Assembly (NCBI GenBank): GCA_946811695.1
Contig: OX328123.1
Location: 149,328,729 to 149,392,728, forward strand
Direction of reading: 5' to 3'
DNA: 64,000 bases
From: Gonocerus acuteangulatus
Lineage: Eukaryota; Arthropoda; Insecta; Hemiptera; Coreidae
The notes under the pieces were generated by a model. The model worked only from the letters and a program-made list of their open reading frames with translations, searched no databases and was not told where the DNA came from. Shown piece after piece: positions 35,251-45,373 of this stretch (positions within the stretch are counted from its first letter, which is position 1; every line of letters starts with the position of its first letter). A program made the translations under genes and the position numbers.

Positions 35251-36382
35251 TTGATCTAAAAGGGGGTGCTCTAGAAAGAGTCAGTTTCTGGCATAGCAAA
35301 GAGTAGCTTTCCTATTCAAAATAAAGGCTAAGTTATATTCCATAAGTCCATCACAAATATTATCTATTGTCAACCAATTAAATAAATAAAAGGGATAGCA
35401 ATTGGCAGGGCTTAGCTTGGCAGTATTTATTTTGGCAGTGTGAAATAAAAGAAGAGTCCAAATATCTCGGCTAGGAGCGATAAGGCATCGAGAGATACAA
35501 GTTTCCCAGGAAGATAAGAATTGAGGTGCTTCCAAAAAATGCCCTTTGAACATCCAGGTGGCGATCGCTGAAGCCAAACTCCCTTGGTATGGTGGGAGTA
35601 ACGCCCATAAAAAGGGCCTCCCCACTCCACTCGATCTCATTCGAGCACCAGAGACGAAGGGCACACGATCTCTCTGCAGAACCAGCCGGTCAGCCAACAC
35701 CAAGCTCTCACTTCATCTTCACTTGATGGCCAGACACCATTCCATGACCATCATTCTCCTCAACATGCCGACATAACTGCGACCAGTCTGCCTCTTCACT
35801 TCCAGGACATCATTGTATCATAAGCTGAGTAAAATTCAATAACTGCCAATCTTCAATTAAATTCAAAAGCTAGCTAAAATTTCATAATGGCCAATATTTA
35901 TATTTTAATATATAAGTTTAATATTTTAATTATGTTCTAACTTTTCTTTAATAACCCAACATTGATACAATTATGTGAGTCAAGCAACTTTTCTTTCTTA
36001 TATTTAAGTTTATATCACAGCCATGCCAAATCTTAAATTATAATTTTTATTTCAATATAAGTCATTTGTTTCCAACTCTATTTTATTTACAATGAACCTT
36101 CCTCCTGGTTATTAATATGGTCTCAACACATAAAAGGACAGATGGTAAGAATTGGTTCTAATTATATATTTCTCATGCTTTTCTTTCAGGAAATTTATTA
36201 AATCAACATTAATTATTCAAATAGTTTTATTCATAAATCCGTATGTGGTGAGTTTGGTAATATTAAATGAACCCTGAGATATAATGAAAATATAATAAAA
36301 ACATTTCAAATCAACTTTTTCTTATATAACTTTTAAATATAATTAATTTTATTTTTCTCCCCCCCCCCCCCAAAAAAACACC

Positions 36383-36385
<3 letters not shown>

Positions 36386-36441
<56 letters not shown>
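36386..36441. repeat. (TA)n microsatellite shared by R3 and LTR-3 ends
   Basis: TA array that lies exactly between the end of R3 and the start of the LTR-3 5' LTR. Confidence 0.95.
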
Positions 36442-36444
<3 letters not shown>

Positions 36445-37332
36445 AATGATATATTATATTCTCGAAAATATTTTTTAAATTCAAATAACCATCGATAGTT
36501 TGAAAAGCCCGCGCAAATCACAAACCATATATACAAATAACATCGTATTATATACACTTTAAATTAATAATATTTTTGGACAATACTGGTGTACAATATA
36601 CATATATTAAATGTACATTCAGATTACAATAAATAAATTATTTAAAGTTACAAAAATATAATTATTACTTTCATATATAAGCCGGCAAAAGTGCGGAAGT
36701 TAGAAAAAAAGGACGCCAAACTTTCCCGCTAGAAAGTCGTCAGTCCATCGCTATCCTCCGAGGAGTACGGAGTCAAGTCAATCTATAGCTATACTCCAAG
36801 GAGTACAGAGTCAAGTAAGTCTATTCCCAGCAGTCATAGAGAAAAGAGCTGAAGTCTATTCCCAGCAGTCATAGAGAGAAGAGCTGAAGTCTATTCCTAG
36901 CAGTTGTGGAGTGCGGAGCTAGAGTCAATCGCTAGCCACAGAAAATACACAGTGCAGTCTATTGTTATTTAGCATAGAAAACGGAGTGAGAAGACAACAG
37001 AATTCAGAATTGCAAGATATCCATTCTATGTACGAGACCTGTCAGGAAAGCGTATCACCTTGAAGAAGGAATTACTGAAGCGCAGTATATTGAAGTTTTA
37101 TTGGAAGTAAATTAATTCAGAGGTAAAATTACTTTTTTGTAATTGTTAATTCTTTTATTGTCATTTGTATTTATTTTAATATTGGTGTTTGTATCTCAAG
37201 ATTGTCTAAAAATAAATATTATATTATTCATTCACTCGGAACTTTTATCCCTGAGATTAAGTCAAATTAATATAATAAAACTTATTAAAATAATTAAAAT
37301 TGTTTTATTTTAAATAAAAAATAATCATTACA
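36442..37332 (+). repeat. LTR-3 5' LTR (891 bp)
   Basis: Bounded by TGTAATGAT and ATCATTACA, perfect 9-bp inverted ends with TG...CA. Contains TATATAAG near 36675 and, at about 36730-36930, tandem units of roughly 40 bp (AGTCTATTCCCAGCAGTCAT and CCGAGGAGTACGGAGTCAAG). Directly followed by a primer-binding site, which fixes the right boundary. Confidence 0.85.
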
Positions 37333-37337
37333 TTAAA

Positions 37338-37355
37338 TGGCGCCCAACATGGGGC
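37338..37355 (+). promoter_or_regulatory. LTR-3 primer-binding site (tRNA-Lys type)
   Basis: TGGCGCCCAACATGGGGC, five bases after the LTR, matches the 3' end of a lysine tRNA as used by many retroelements. A second partial copy TGGCGCCCAACGTAGACG lies at 37392-37409. Confidence 0.85.
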
Positions 37356-37639
37356 AATTAAATTTATAAAAAATAAAATCATAACATATAATGGCGCCCA
37401 ACGTAGACGGCCGAGTGAATTGAAGTTAAAAACGTTAAATAAATATCTTAATAACAAGAAATTTTAAATAAAATAAAAAAAGTAAATAATGGATAATGCA
37501 ATTGAAAATCGATTATATAGAAATGGCGGCAGCTCGTTCCAGGATCTGCTACGCGTCACTAGGATATCATATTAGATAACGGGAATTGAATTCAGGAAAT
37601 GGATAATGAGATACATCCGCGTTTTTAGGAAAATATAAG

Positions 37640-38344
37640 TTGATATCAGAATTGAATAACAAAATGGAGGAAAATATAATACAAAATAAGAAAAGTAATG
37701 ACAACTTAAATATACCTAATGAGATGCCTAGGTACATGGACCAACTCATGAGATTTTTAACAGACAAATGCCAAGAGTTTAGTGCAAAGAGTAATAAAAA
37801 TTATGCAGAAATAAATCAAAATATGGTTGAGCTAAGTAAAAACCATAAAATATTAGAAAGTATAATTGACGCAAATAGGATCGAACAAAATAAAGAACTA
37901 AAGTTCGAATTAAGTAAAAATAATAAAAAAGTGGACGATTTATGTGCATATTTAAATAATATGGGTGAAAATCAAAATGAGACGATAGAGTTGGAAAAAT
38001 CGAATGATAGCCTTTTTAATAAAAATAATATAAGTAGTGAAGAAATTATTGAGATTAATGAAAATAATAACGAAAATTTAATTAAAAATACCGAAAATGA
38101 CGATACATTAATAAATAATGACAATTTAAATGAAACAATAAAATACAATTTAAATAGTAATAATGTTAGTAATGACCAGATATTTGAAGATGATAAAATA
38201 TTGATTAAAAATAATAATGATTATAATTGTTTAATAAATGAAGATAATACAATTCAAGAAAAAATATTAACTGAATTAAATAATGATAATGAGGGTACAA
38301 ATGAAATAATTAATAATAAGATAATTAATGATAATAGAGTTTAA
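37640..38344 (+). CDS. gag: LTR-3 gag-like ORF, N/K/E/I-rich
   Basis: About 234 codons; the first ATG in frame is at 37664. It follows the LTR and PBS at the spacing usual for gag. The N-terminal half (EMPRYMDQLMRFLTDKCQEFSAK...KNNKKVDDLCAYL) is helical and heptad-like, suggesting a coiled coil. The C-terminal half is almost entirely N, D, E, I and K with repeated NNxN runs, reflecting extreme AT bias. No zinc knuckle is present. An upstream ATG near 37600 runs into TAG, so the true N-terminus is probably damaged. Gag by position, not by a recognised domain. Confidence 0.6.
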   Translation: MISELNNKMEENIIQNKKSNDNLNIPNEMPRYMDQLMRFLTDKCQEFSAKSNKNYAEINQNMVELSKNHKILESIIDANRIEQNKELKFELSKNNKKVDDLCAYLNNMGENQNETIELEKSNDSLFNKNNISSEEIIEINENNNENLIKNTENDDTLINNDNLNETIKYNLNSNNVSNDQIFEDDKILIKNNNDYNCLINEDNTIQEKILTELNNDNEGTNEIINNKIINDNRV

Positions 38345-38733
38345 ATGCAAACAGTAATAAAAAAAGTGTATTCGTGGTCTATACTGCTTAAAGAGAAATT
38401 GCTGCTTGTTGTGAATCCGAAAGTGAAGAACTCTGAATTCTTTTGAAGAGTTAACTCAACAGTGAGGGGGAGGGGGTTCCTGACCACCCATTAAGTTTTT
38501 AGAAAACAATCACCACTTTAGCAGCTTCTAGTTGGAGAATTTTCAAATCACCGGAATAGTTCTAAACATCCCCGCTGGATACCAGGAAGATGCAAAAAAT
38601 AGAGTGTGGAATCTGGAGCTCCTCCTTTACTAAGAACGGAAAACGTCACGGCAAAAGCGGTCTATGTTCATCCCAGGTACACTATTCTACACTCTTCTGC
38701 GTCCCACTCATCATGCATTTCCTTGCTTAGATA

Positions 38734-38790
38734 CTGATCTTGAAGACTTCTACTGCTAATAAGATTAGCAGTAGAAGTCTTCAAGATCAG
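38734..38790. repeat. Perfect hairpin, 27-bp arms
   Basis: CTGATCTTGAAGACTTCTAC... is followed after a 3-base AAG loop by its exact reverse complement. Confidence 0.95.
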
Positions 38791-39392
38791 CCCTTACCTT
38801 TATGTAAGGGCCTTATTATTTAATTTTATGCCTTATTCCTTTATGTATCACAAAAGATATTTTGAGTGGTCAATAACTTATAGGACTTGTCACATAATTA
38901 TTATTAGCATATTTCTCATAAATTGTGATGGAAATAACTTGCCTCTTTCATTGTAATTGTCTTTTTGGCGGATAATCCTTATATTTTTTCTAATTTTGCT
39001 TTTATTAACAGTTGAATAATTCCATAAATACTTAAATTATTTAATTTAAGAGTTATTTTTTATTCAACTATAAAACCAAATCGAATTAATAGTTGAAGTT
39101 TTGTGTTTTGTATACATTTTTGATGGTCTTTTTTTATTGATTGTAATTAAAAGCCATTTCATGGATTATACTCTTCAAAAGATGAATAAATAATTTCGTT
39201 TCTAGATTTTTTACACAAGGTAGTCATTAAACACTTATACTTATACACTCATAAATTCGTACACACAAAAATCACGAATAATGTGTGAATCTCTTTGTAA
39301 GGAAACATGTCAATCAATCTTGTTGCATATTATAATAATGCCATCTTAAGTTAACCCATGTGCGCCACGATATATATTTATTATAGTATTTT

Positions 39393-39965
39393 ATGAAAGT
39401 AAATTTCATACTTTATAACTCCTATTTTGGAAATTTCTTTCCAAAAGAAAACATAGAATAACACTGTTCATTCTCATTCAAAATGAGAAAGAGGTTAGTT
39501 AATTTTGTTTTTGTGATACCACATTTATTTGGATCAATTGGGAGTGGTCAATTTCTGAATTCCATGTATTATGCCCATTTTAGCATAGAAAAGCCTGTTT
39601 TGCTTGAGATATTAATTCAGAAGAGATTGTTTTCATGCAAAAGTTGTGATTGTCTGGGCTCGGTCATGAGAGTTAATAAAACATATTACATATTTTTAAA
39701 TGAGAATTGTTTTTGTCAAATTCTATCAAAATCTAGCCATTTGTATCAAAAATATATAAGTATAGGTATGTATGTATATATGTGCAGGGTGTCACAAAAA
39801 TAATGGTCATCCGTTCGCCAGAATATTCTCCAATGCGAGATCGGAAAAAATAACCCCCATATTGACCCCCACAAAATCGACCTTGAAATGAAAGTAAATT
39901 TCGTACTTTATAACTCCTATTTTGGAAATTTCTTTCCAAAAGAAAACATAAAATAACACTGTTCT
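39393..39965. repeat. Recently copied segment bracketed by 77-bp direct repeats
   Basis: Direct repeats 39393-39469 and 39889-39965 (TGAAAGTAAATTTC...AACACTGTTC, about three mismatches) flank 39479-39890, which is about 99% identical to 40972-41387. The copied piece includes one ~106-bp terminal repeat (39785-39890) of the element at 41282-42230. Confidence 0.85.
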
Positions 39966-40124
39966 CTTCTAAAAACAGGAATGCATGAAGGAAAATAAGA
40001 AATATGCCAACAAATGTTGACACGTAAATGAAAAAGGTATAAAAATGTTAAGTAGGTAACACGTAAGAAATGTAAATGTATTGCGGGTTGCCTATTCCTG
40101 CATATCCCTTGAAGAACATACACT

Positions 40125-40151
40125 GCTATAGTGGTATCATACCACTATAGC
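40125..40151. repeat. Short perfect hairpin, 13-bp arms
   Basis: GCTATAGTGGTAT, one base, ATACCACTATAGC. Confidence 0.9.
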
Positions 40152-40561
40152 ATACCGCCGGTTCAAACTGTTTTATTTACTTAAATATGCCTCCCATTGT
40201 AAGAAATCAGGCAATATAAACATTTTAAAACCAACAGGGAAATTTGTCCATTAAAGGGTTAAGTTAAGGGTGGTAGTAAAGAATCAAAGAAAGGGCGGTG
40301 TCATAAAGTTTTGTGTTAATGGAAGGGAGGCAGGTATGAAGAAGGGCTTTATTGCAGGCGGTATAGAGTTTTAGGAAGATGTTTTTAATAAATGGAAAAT
40401 GGAACATGTAACCCCATATATTTTAAAAAGGAATAAAACAAACACACAACACACAGCAACTAACTAAGGTATGAGGGTGTAAATAAATTACTCAACCAAT
40501 TAAATTAGCCAGACATTTATTGATGCTAAATTATTTACAGACAAAAAAATATAATCTATAG

Positions 40562-40753
40562 TTATTTACAGAGAGGTTGGTTCGTTTCGGATGAATACGA
40601 TTTCACCCGGGAGAACCAAAAGGGTGGGTAGCGAGCAGGTGGCAATTCAAAAGGAGTGTTTGTTTCAACTCCATTTCTTTTTGTAAACACTGAATATCCC
40701 CTCCAAATAAGTTGCCCATGAAGCCGCTTTTTATAAGTAGTAATTTCCAATTC
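40562..40753 (-). CDS. FBXO9: FBXO9 last coding exon
   Basis: Acceptor TTGATAAAG|GAATTGG in phase 0. Encodes [17 protein letters not shown]...[13 protein letters not shown]...NQPLCK, then TAA at 40564-40562. The ending matches the conserved C-terminus of FBXO9. Confidence 0.9.
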   Translation of the reverse strand, partial: ELEITTYKKRLHGQLIWRGYSVFTKRNGVETNTPFELPPARYPPFWFSRVKSYSSETNQPLCK

Positions 40754-43004
40754 CTTTATCAACAAAAATGATTAAATAAATTAACATTTTAATTTGTTGG
40801 CACAAATAATATTAAATTAACAATATATTTTTATTAGTTTAAAATGTCAGCAACTTAGCAATCATAGCCTGTTTCAATAAAATACTTTTATCTGGTAAGA
40901 TATGGAAAGCATAGAAATTCTTAATACTTTACTTTCAATGGGACAAAATCAACACCAAGTAAATTGTCATAAAAAATGAGAAAGAGGTTAGTTAATTTTG
41001 TTTTTGTGATACCACATTTATTTGGATCAATTGGGAGTGGTCAATTTCTGAATTCCATGTATTATGCCCATTTTAGCATAGAAAAGCCTGTTTTGCTTGA
41101 GATATTAATTCAGAAGAGATTGTTTTCATGCAAAGGTTGTGATTGTCTGGGCTCGGTCATGAGAGTTAATAAAACATATTACATATTTTTAAATGAGAAT
41201 TGTTTTTGTCAAATTCTATCAAAATCTAGCCATTTGTATCAAAAATATATAAGTATAGGTATGTACATATGCATATATGTGCAGGGTGTCACAAAAATAA
41301 TGGTCATCCGTTCGCCAGAATATTCTCCAATGCGAGATCAGAAAAAATAACCCCCATATTGACCCCCACAAAATCGACCTTGAAATGTTCCTTGAAGATC
41401 AAATTTTTTTATTGCATATTTTGAATCTACGAGTCATGAGGAAAAAAAAAAAGTTTCCTGCTGCAAGAAGTGTGAGGGATGTTCCAACTTGTCGAGCACC
41501 AACCTGCAAAACAATGATCTCTGGGCCTCAACTCCTGAAGTTGCTGTAATCTGAAGGAAGACGGTCTTCCTGAAGGATCCGGCAGACCGTCATCCACAAG
41601 ACTCCCGTAGCTTGGGCCAATCTTATCAGCCCCAAAGTAGGCCTGGATCAGGCGAGGGCAGTTATTCTATCCTCTATTCTGAGAGGGGCTTGAGGACTAG
41701 CTCATACATGAGCTGTGGAGGAAATTCATGCATGACCTGTGCAATCCCTAATGAGTAATTTCAGTGATTGTTTGGAAGCTTGTGGCAAAGAGCTCTTGAT
41801 AAACTTCGAGAATAATCTCATGAAGGCATTCCTGTCAATTATAAAATGTGAGTTATGGTTCTTCAATGAATGCCACTGAGAGGGCCATTTTTCAATACAC
41901 TTATTTTTTTATACTGGAAGATGCTTTTTTAAAAAATTCAAACAAGGTACTTTTGTGAAAGGCATGTTGGTAGAATATGTAAAAAGAAAAATATATCAAA
42001 ATTTGCCACCATTTGTCAATTTGAATGGAATGGCCCACGTATACACTGTTAATGGTCATTTTGGTGACGTTGGCTCTTTTCTTCCTCATGACTCATAGAT
42101 TCGAAATATAAAATAAAAAAAATTGACCTTGAATAACATTTCAAGGTCGATTTTGTGGGGGTTATTTTTTCTGATGTCGCATTGGGGAATATTCTGGCGA
42201 ACGGATGACCACTATTTTTGTGACACCCTGTACATGTATGCATGTGTCTACATATCAGATCAGTCAAAACGTTGGTGCGCATTTTAGTGAAATTTTTATA
42301 TAGTGTAAATTTAAAAAAAAATTAACATTTTAATCAATGATATATTTTCCTTCACAATCTACAATTTCTTGCCATCTTAAAGGTAGCTAATTTTAAACAA
42401 ATTTGAAAGTTCACTTAGAATTTAGCTTTTTTCCTAGCAAGATAAATGAATATCTCTTGAGGCAACGTCTAGGGAGTAAACAGGATGGGCAAAAGCTATC
42501 AAATAAATTCAATAATTTTAACGTTTAGGCTTTAAGTGGTCTAAGCATTGTCATGATAAAAAATCACTTTATTGACATTCACCAATAGCTTGCGGTTTTT
42601 ATTCCATGAGATGAAGCCGTCCTTCCTGCCATCTGACCCACTGTTAATTGCGTTTCTGACTCCATGAGATTTTTAAGGAATTTTGTTTTTAAAATTAACT
42701 GGACGTCTGGAATGGGGTTCATCATAAAAGCTGCTTTCCCCAACTTAGAATTTGTTAAACCATTCTGGGCACTCCTTAAACTGATAGTGTGTTCACCATG
42801 CACACAATTAATTTTTATCACTGCAGATGTGGCCAATTTGCCATGCGAAAATAAAAATCAAAGCAATGTTAAAAAAATTGGTGACAGACTAACTGATATA
42901 TTAGTCAGGCAAAAGTAAGTGTCATTCAAAATCTTATTGGTCTAGTAGTGAGTCAAAGAAAATCCCACACATTCTTTTAATGTGCACAAACATATTGACT
43001 CACA

Positions 43005-43072
<68 letters not shown>

Positions 43073-44591
43073 GGTTGTTTCAGATTTAACTGGCCAAACT
43101 GAAAATATGAACTAAGGGCCTCAAAACAAGAAAAAAATTTCCTCTGCAGGTATGTCCGCAAACGCTTAGTTTAAGGGTGGGTTTACACTTGCTAGTTATT
43201 GCAGGAAATTTATATCAGACAGAAATTGCGACTAGTGTAAACCATGAGCAATTTATGTCTGAGATATATATTTCTATCACGAACTATAAGTGTCGACACT
43301 TCTATACAACCAGATCTAAACACAGATTTTTACGAGAAGAATTTAATTTCAGAGATAAATATTTTGGTTACTAGCTGTATTGTCGACACTTCTATACCAA
43401 CAGATGTAAACACTGATTATTTGTGCTTTTGGTGAATTTATCGCAAATTAGAACAAATCCAGAACTGTCCTATACTTATCCATGACATAAATGTCTAGCT
43501 ATTTTTATCAGTATGTAAACCTTCAAGAGAATATCTATCCGACACCTGACATATATTTCCTGCGAGAAGTGTCAGATGTAAACGCACCCTAAGAGATATT
43601 CACACCTAGAGATTTTCATTGTTATGAATTATTTACGTTATATGAAATAAATAAAACCTATTTATTTGTTCTAACTGTTTTATTATACGCATTAAGATTG
43701 ATATTAAATGTTTTTCAAAGTGAAAATATGTCTGCTAATATAAAAACTATTGTCAACATGAGGATTAATACTATTATGGATAAGGATTATTACTGCTGTG
43801 GAATTAACATCTGGAACATTTATCATCATAATCAACTTGATTTAAGTATCAATCTGAAAAATTTCTTCTTTGCCGAAAATCTTTCATTAATACATTTTTT
43901 ACCTGTTGATAATGATATGGATGAAGTCCATCTGCAAAGAGAGTTCTCCATACTGTAATTGGCCAAATATTTAATTCTGCTCCAGCTCTTCGTACACTGC
44001 CAGATGGATTATCATCAAAATATTGTAATATGGCCGCACTCCTTTCTTCATTTCGTAAAGGGACAAAAACACCATCAGCAGGTGGTATTATAGCAAATGT
44101 ACCAGTTTCTCTAAGACATTGAAACGTGGATCTAAAGATAGATTTGTTTTGTAATCGTCAATTCAGAAATCGCCTGGCATATTCACGACGGGCAACATTA
44201 TCCATTGCAAAAGCGTACACTAACACCAAATCGGCATATTCACCATTAGTATGAATTGAAGGCATAATGATGAGTACACTGCAAAAGCTTGTTACAAACT
44301 GATAAATGTTATTGGCAGTACTGCTAATTCCATTGGAATTATGTTAATTCCATAGTAGTATTAATCCTTATCCATAATAGTATTAATTCTTATGTTGCCA
44401 ATAGTTTTCATATTAGCAGACATATCTAGGGGTCTCCCGTGGTCTAATGGCTAGCGCCTTGGATTCATAAGCGGGAGATGGTGGGTTCGATTCCCAACCT
44501 CCGGCAGGAATTTTATCAACCCACGGCTCGCTGGTAAAATTCCTCGCTGCACCCTGGATGTCGGCGCTAATGACCTAGATGTAGATGCGCC

Positions 44592-44627
<36 letters not shown>

Positions 44628-45333
44628 CAGACATATCTTCACTTTGAACAACATTTAATATGAATCTTAATGTGTATAATAAAACAGTTAGAACAAATAA
44701 ATAGCTTTTATTTATTTCATAAAACGTAAATAATTCATAACAATAAAAATCTTTAGGTGTGAATAGCTCCTAAGCTAAGCGTTTGCTGACATACCTTCAG
44801 AGGAAATTTTTTCCTTGTTTTGAGGTCCTCAGTTCAAGTGGGCCGACAGTGCAAATATTTCTGTAAGGAAAATTTTTCATGTTCTTAAATAAAAAAAAAT
44901 TAATAAATAAAGTAATGTTTACCAAATGAAAAGTATGAGTCTGGTTATTCGAATTGGATCTACTTCTTAGCTTATCAGGTCCAGGCATGAGAACAATTGA
45001 AACAGTCGAATCAGAGAGCCTGTAATAGCCCACAAAAACTGGAGGATGTCTTGGAGGTGGTGTTCTTGTTTTCAGAAGGCTAACTGATGAAACTGGAGCC
45101 TCAGGAGTGGTCAAACTTAGTACTCGGCCATCTGGAAAAAACCTATGGAAGCAAAATGTTATAAAAGAGAATTAGGCAGTTTTTAGTGAAAATAATTTGC
45201 TTTGAGGACCTACAAGGAGGTATGAGGGAACGGGCTAGCCAGTTGTGAGCTTAATGGGAGTTTCCAATTACCAATAATAAATAACGAGTAAGACATTTTA
45301 ATTAAGACTGCCACAGCAAGAACACACACATAT

Positions 45334-45373
<40 letters not shown>

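Larger units (their letters stand above)
35027..36385 (-). repeat. R repeat, copy R3 (full length, 1.36 kb)
   Basis: Minus strand begins TGTGGTGTTTTTTTGG and ends CCGAACCCTGACA; TG...CA ends are LTR-like. Order: AT-rich 5' half, GC-richer middle (35,530-35,800), polyadenylation-like words, internal TA array (35163-35248), then a ~130-bp 3' end with a hammerhead-like motif. No ORF, no flanking coding region, so a solo LTR, Penelope-type LTR or retrozyme-like non-autonomous element are all possible. R1, R2 and R4 are partial relatives. Confidence 0.7.
26342..36441. other. Intergenic region between PAQR4 and LTR-3
   Basis: Contains a Tc1-like element (26824-28602), a SINE A (31956-32160), single transposon ends, a tandem repeat (34020-34200) and R3 (35027-36385). 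28,610-31,230 is AT-rich with no recognisable element. 32,870-33,130 is a slightly GC-richer piece ending in an A-run that I could not identify. Confidence 0.75.
36442..38344 (+). mobile_element. LTR-3: truncated LTR retrotransposon (5' LTR, PBS, gag)
   Basis: Complete 5' LTR, primer-binding site and a gag-like ORF are present. Everything after gag (protease, pol, 3' LTR) is missing; after 38344 the sequence is unrelated. AT-rich and Asn/Lys-rich like Gypsy-2, but its LTR ends differ from those of Gypsy-2, so it is a separate family. Confidence 0.8.
38345..40561. other. Region downstream of FBXO9
   Basis: Holds a perfect short hairpin (38734-38790), a recently duplicated 412-bp segment (about 39479-39890) flanked by direct repeats, and a 13-bp-arm hairpin at 40125-40151. 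38,345-38,700 is unassigned, moderately complex sequence. Confidence 0.7.
43071..44866 (-). mobile_element. Element X: DNA transposon with long inverted ends
   Basis: Left end CAGGTTGTTTCAG...GGCCTCAAAACAAG and right end are inverted relatives. Beyond nested insertions the arms continue: 43590-43795 pairs with 44360-44770 at roughly 90%. The core 43795-44360 encodes transposase remnants on the minus strand. Inserted in it are a MITE (43186-43587) and a SINE A (44428-44627). Its right end lies only about 55 bp from an FBXO9 splice donor. Confidence 0.7.
40754..44922 (-). other. FBXO9 intron with nested DNA transposons
   Basis: From low to high coordinates: donor copy of the 416-bp duplication, a long-TIR element (41282-42230), a mariner remnant (42240-42660), then element X (43071-44866) carrying a MITE and a SINE. 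Confidence 0.85.

Noticed and set aside
37640..38344. Host gene coding an Asn/Asp-rich protein
   Set aside because: Position right after an LTR and tRNA-Lys primer-binding site makes it the gag region of LTR-3.
39483..41350. Two nearly identical ORFs (about 100 codons) at 39483 and 40976 as a duplicated gene
   Set aside because: The identity comes from a recent DNA duplication, the ORF runs into a transposon terminal repeat, and no domain is recognisable.
41901..42282. Minus-strand ORFs inside the long-TIR element
   Set aside because: They cover the inverted terminal repeats and have no transposase motifs.
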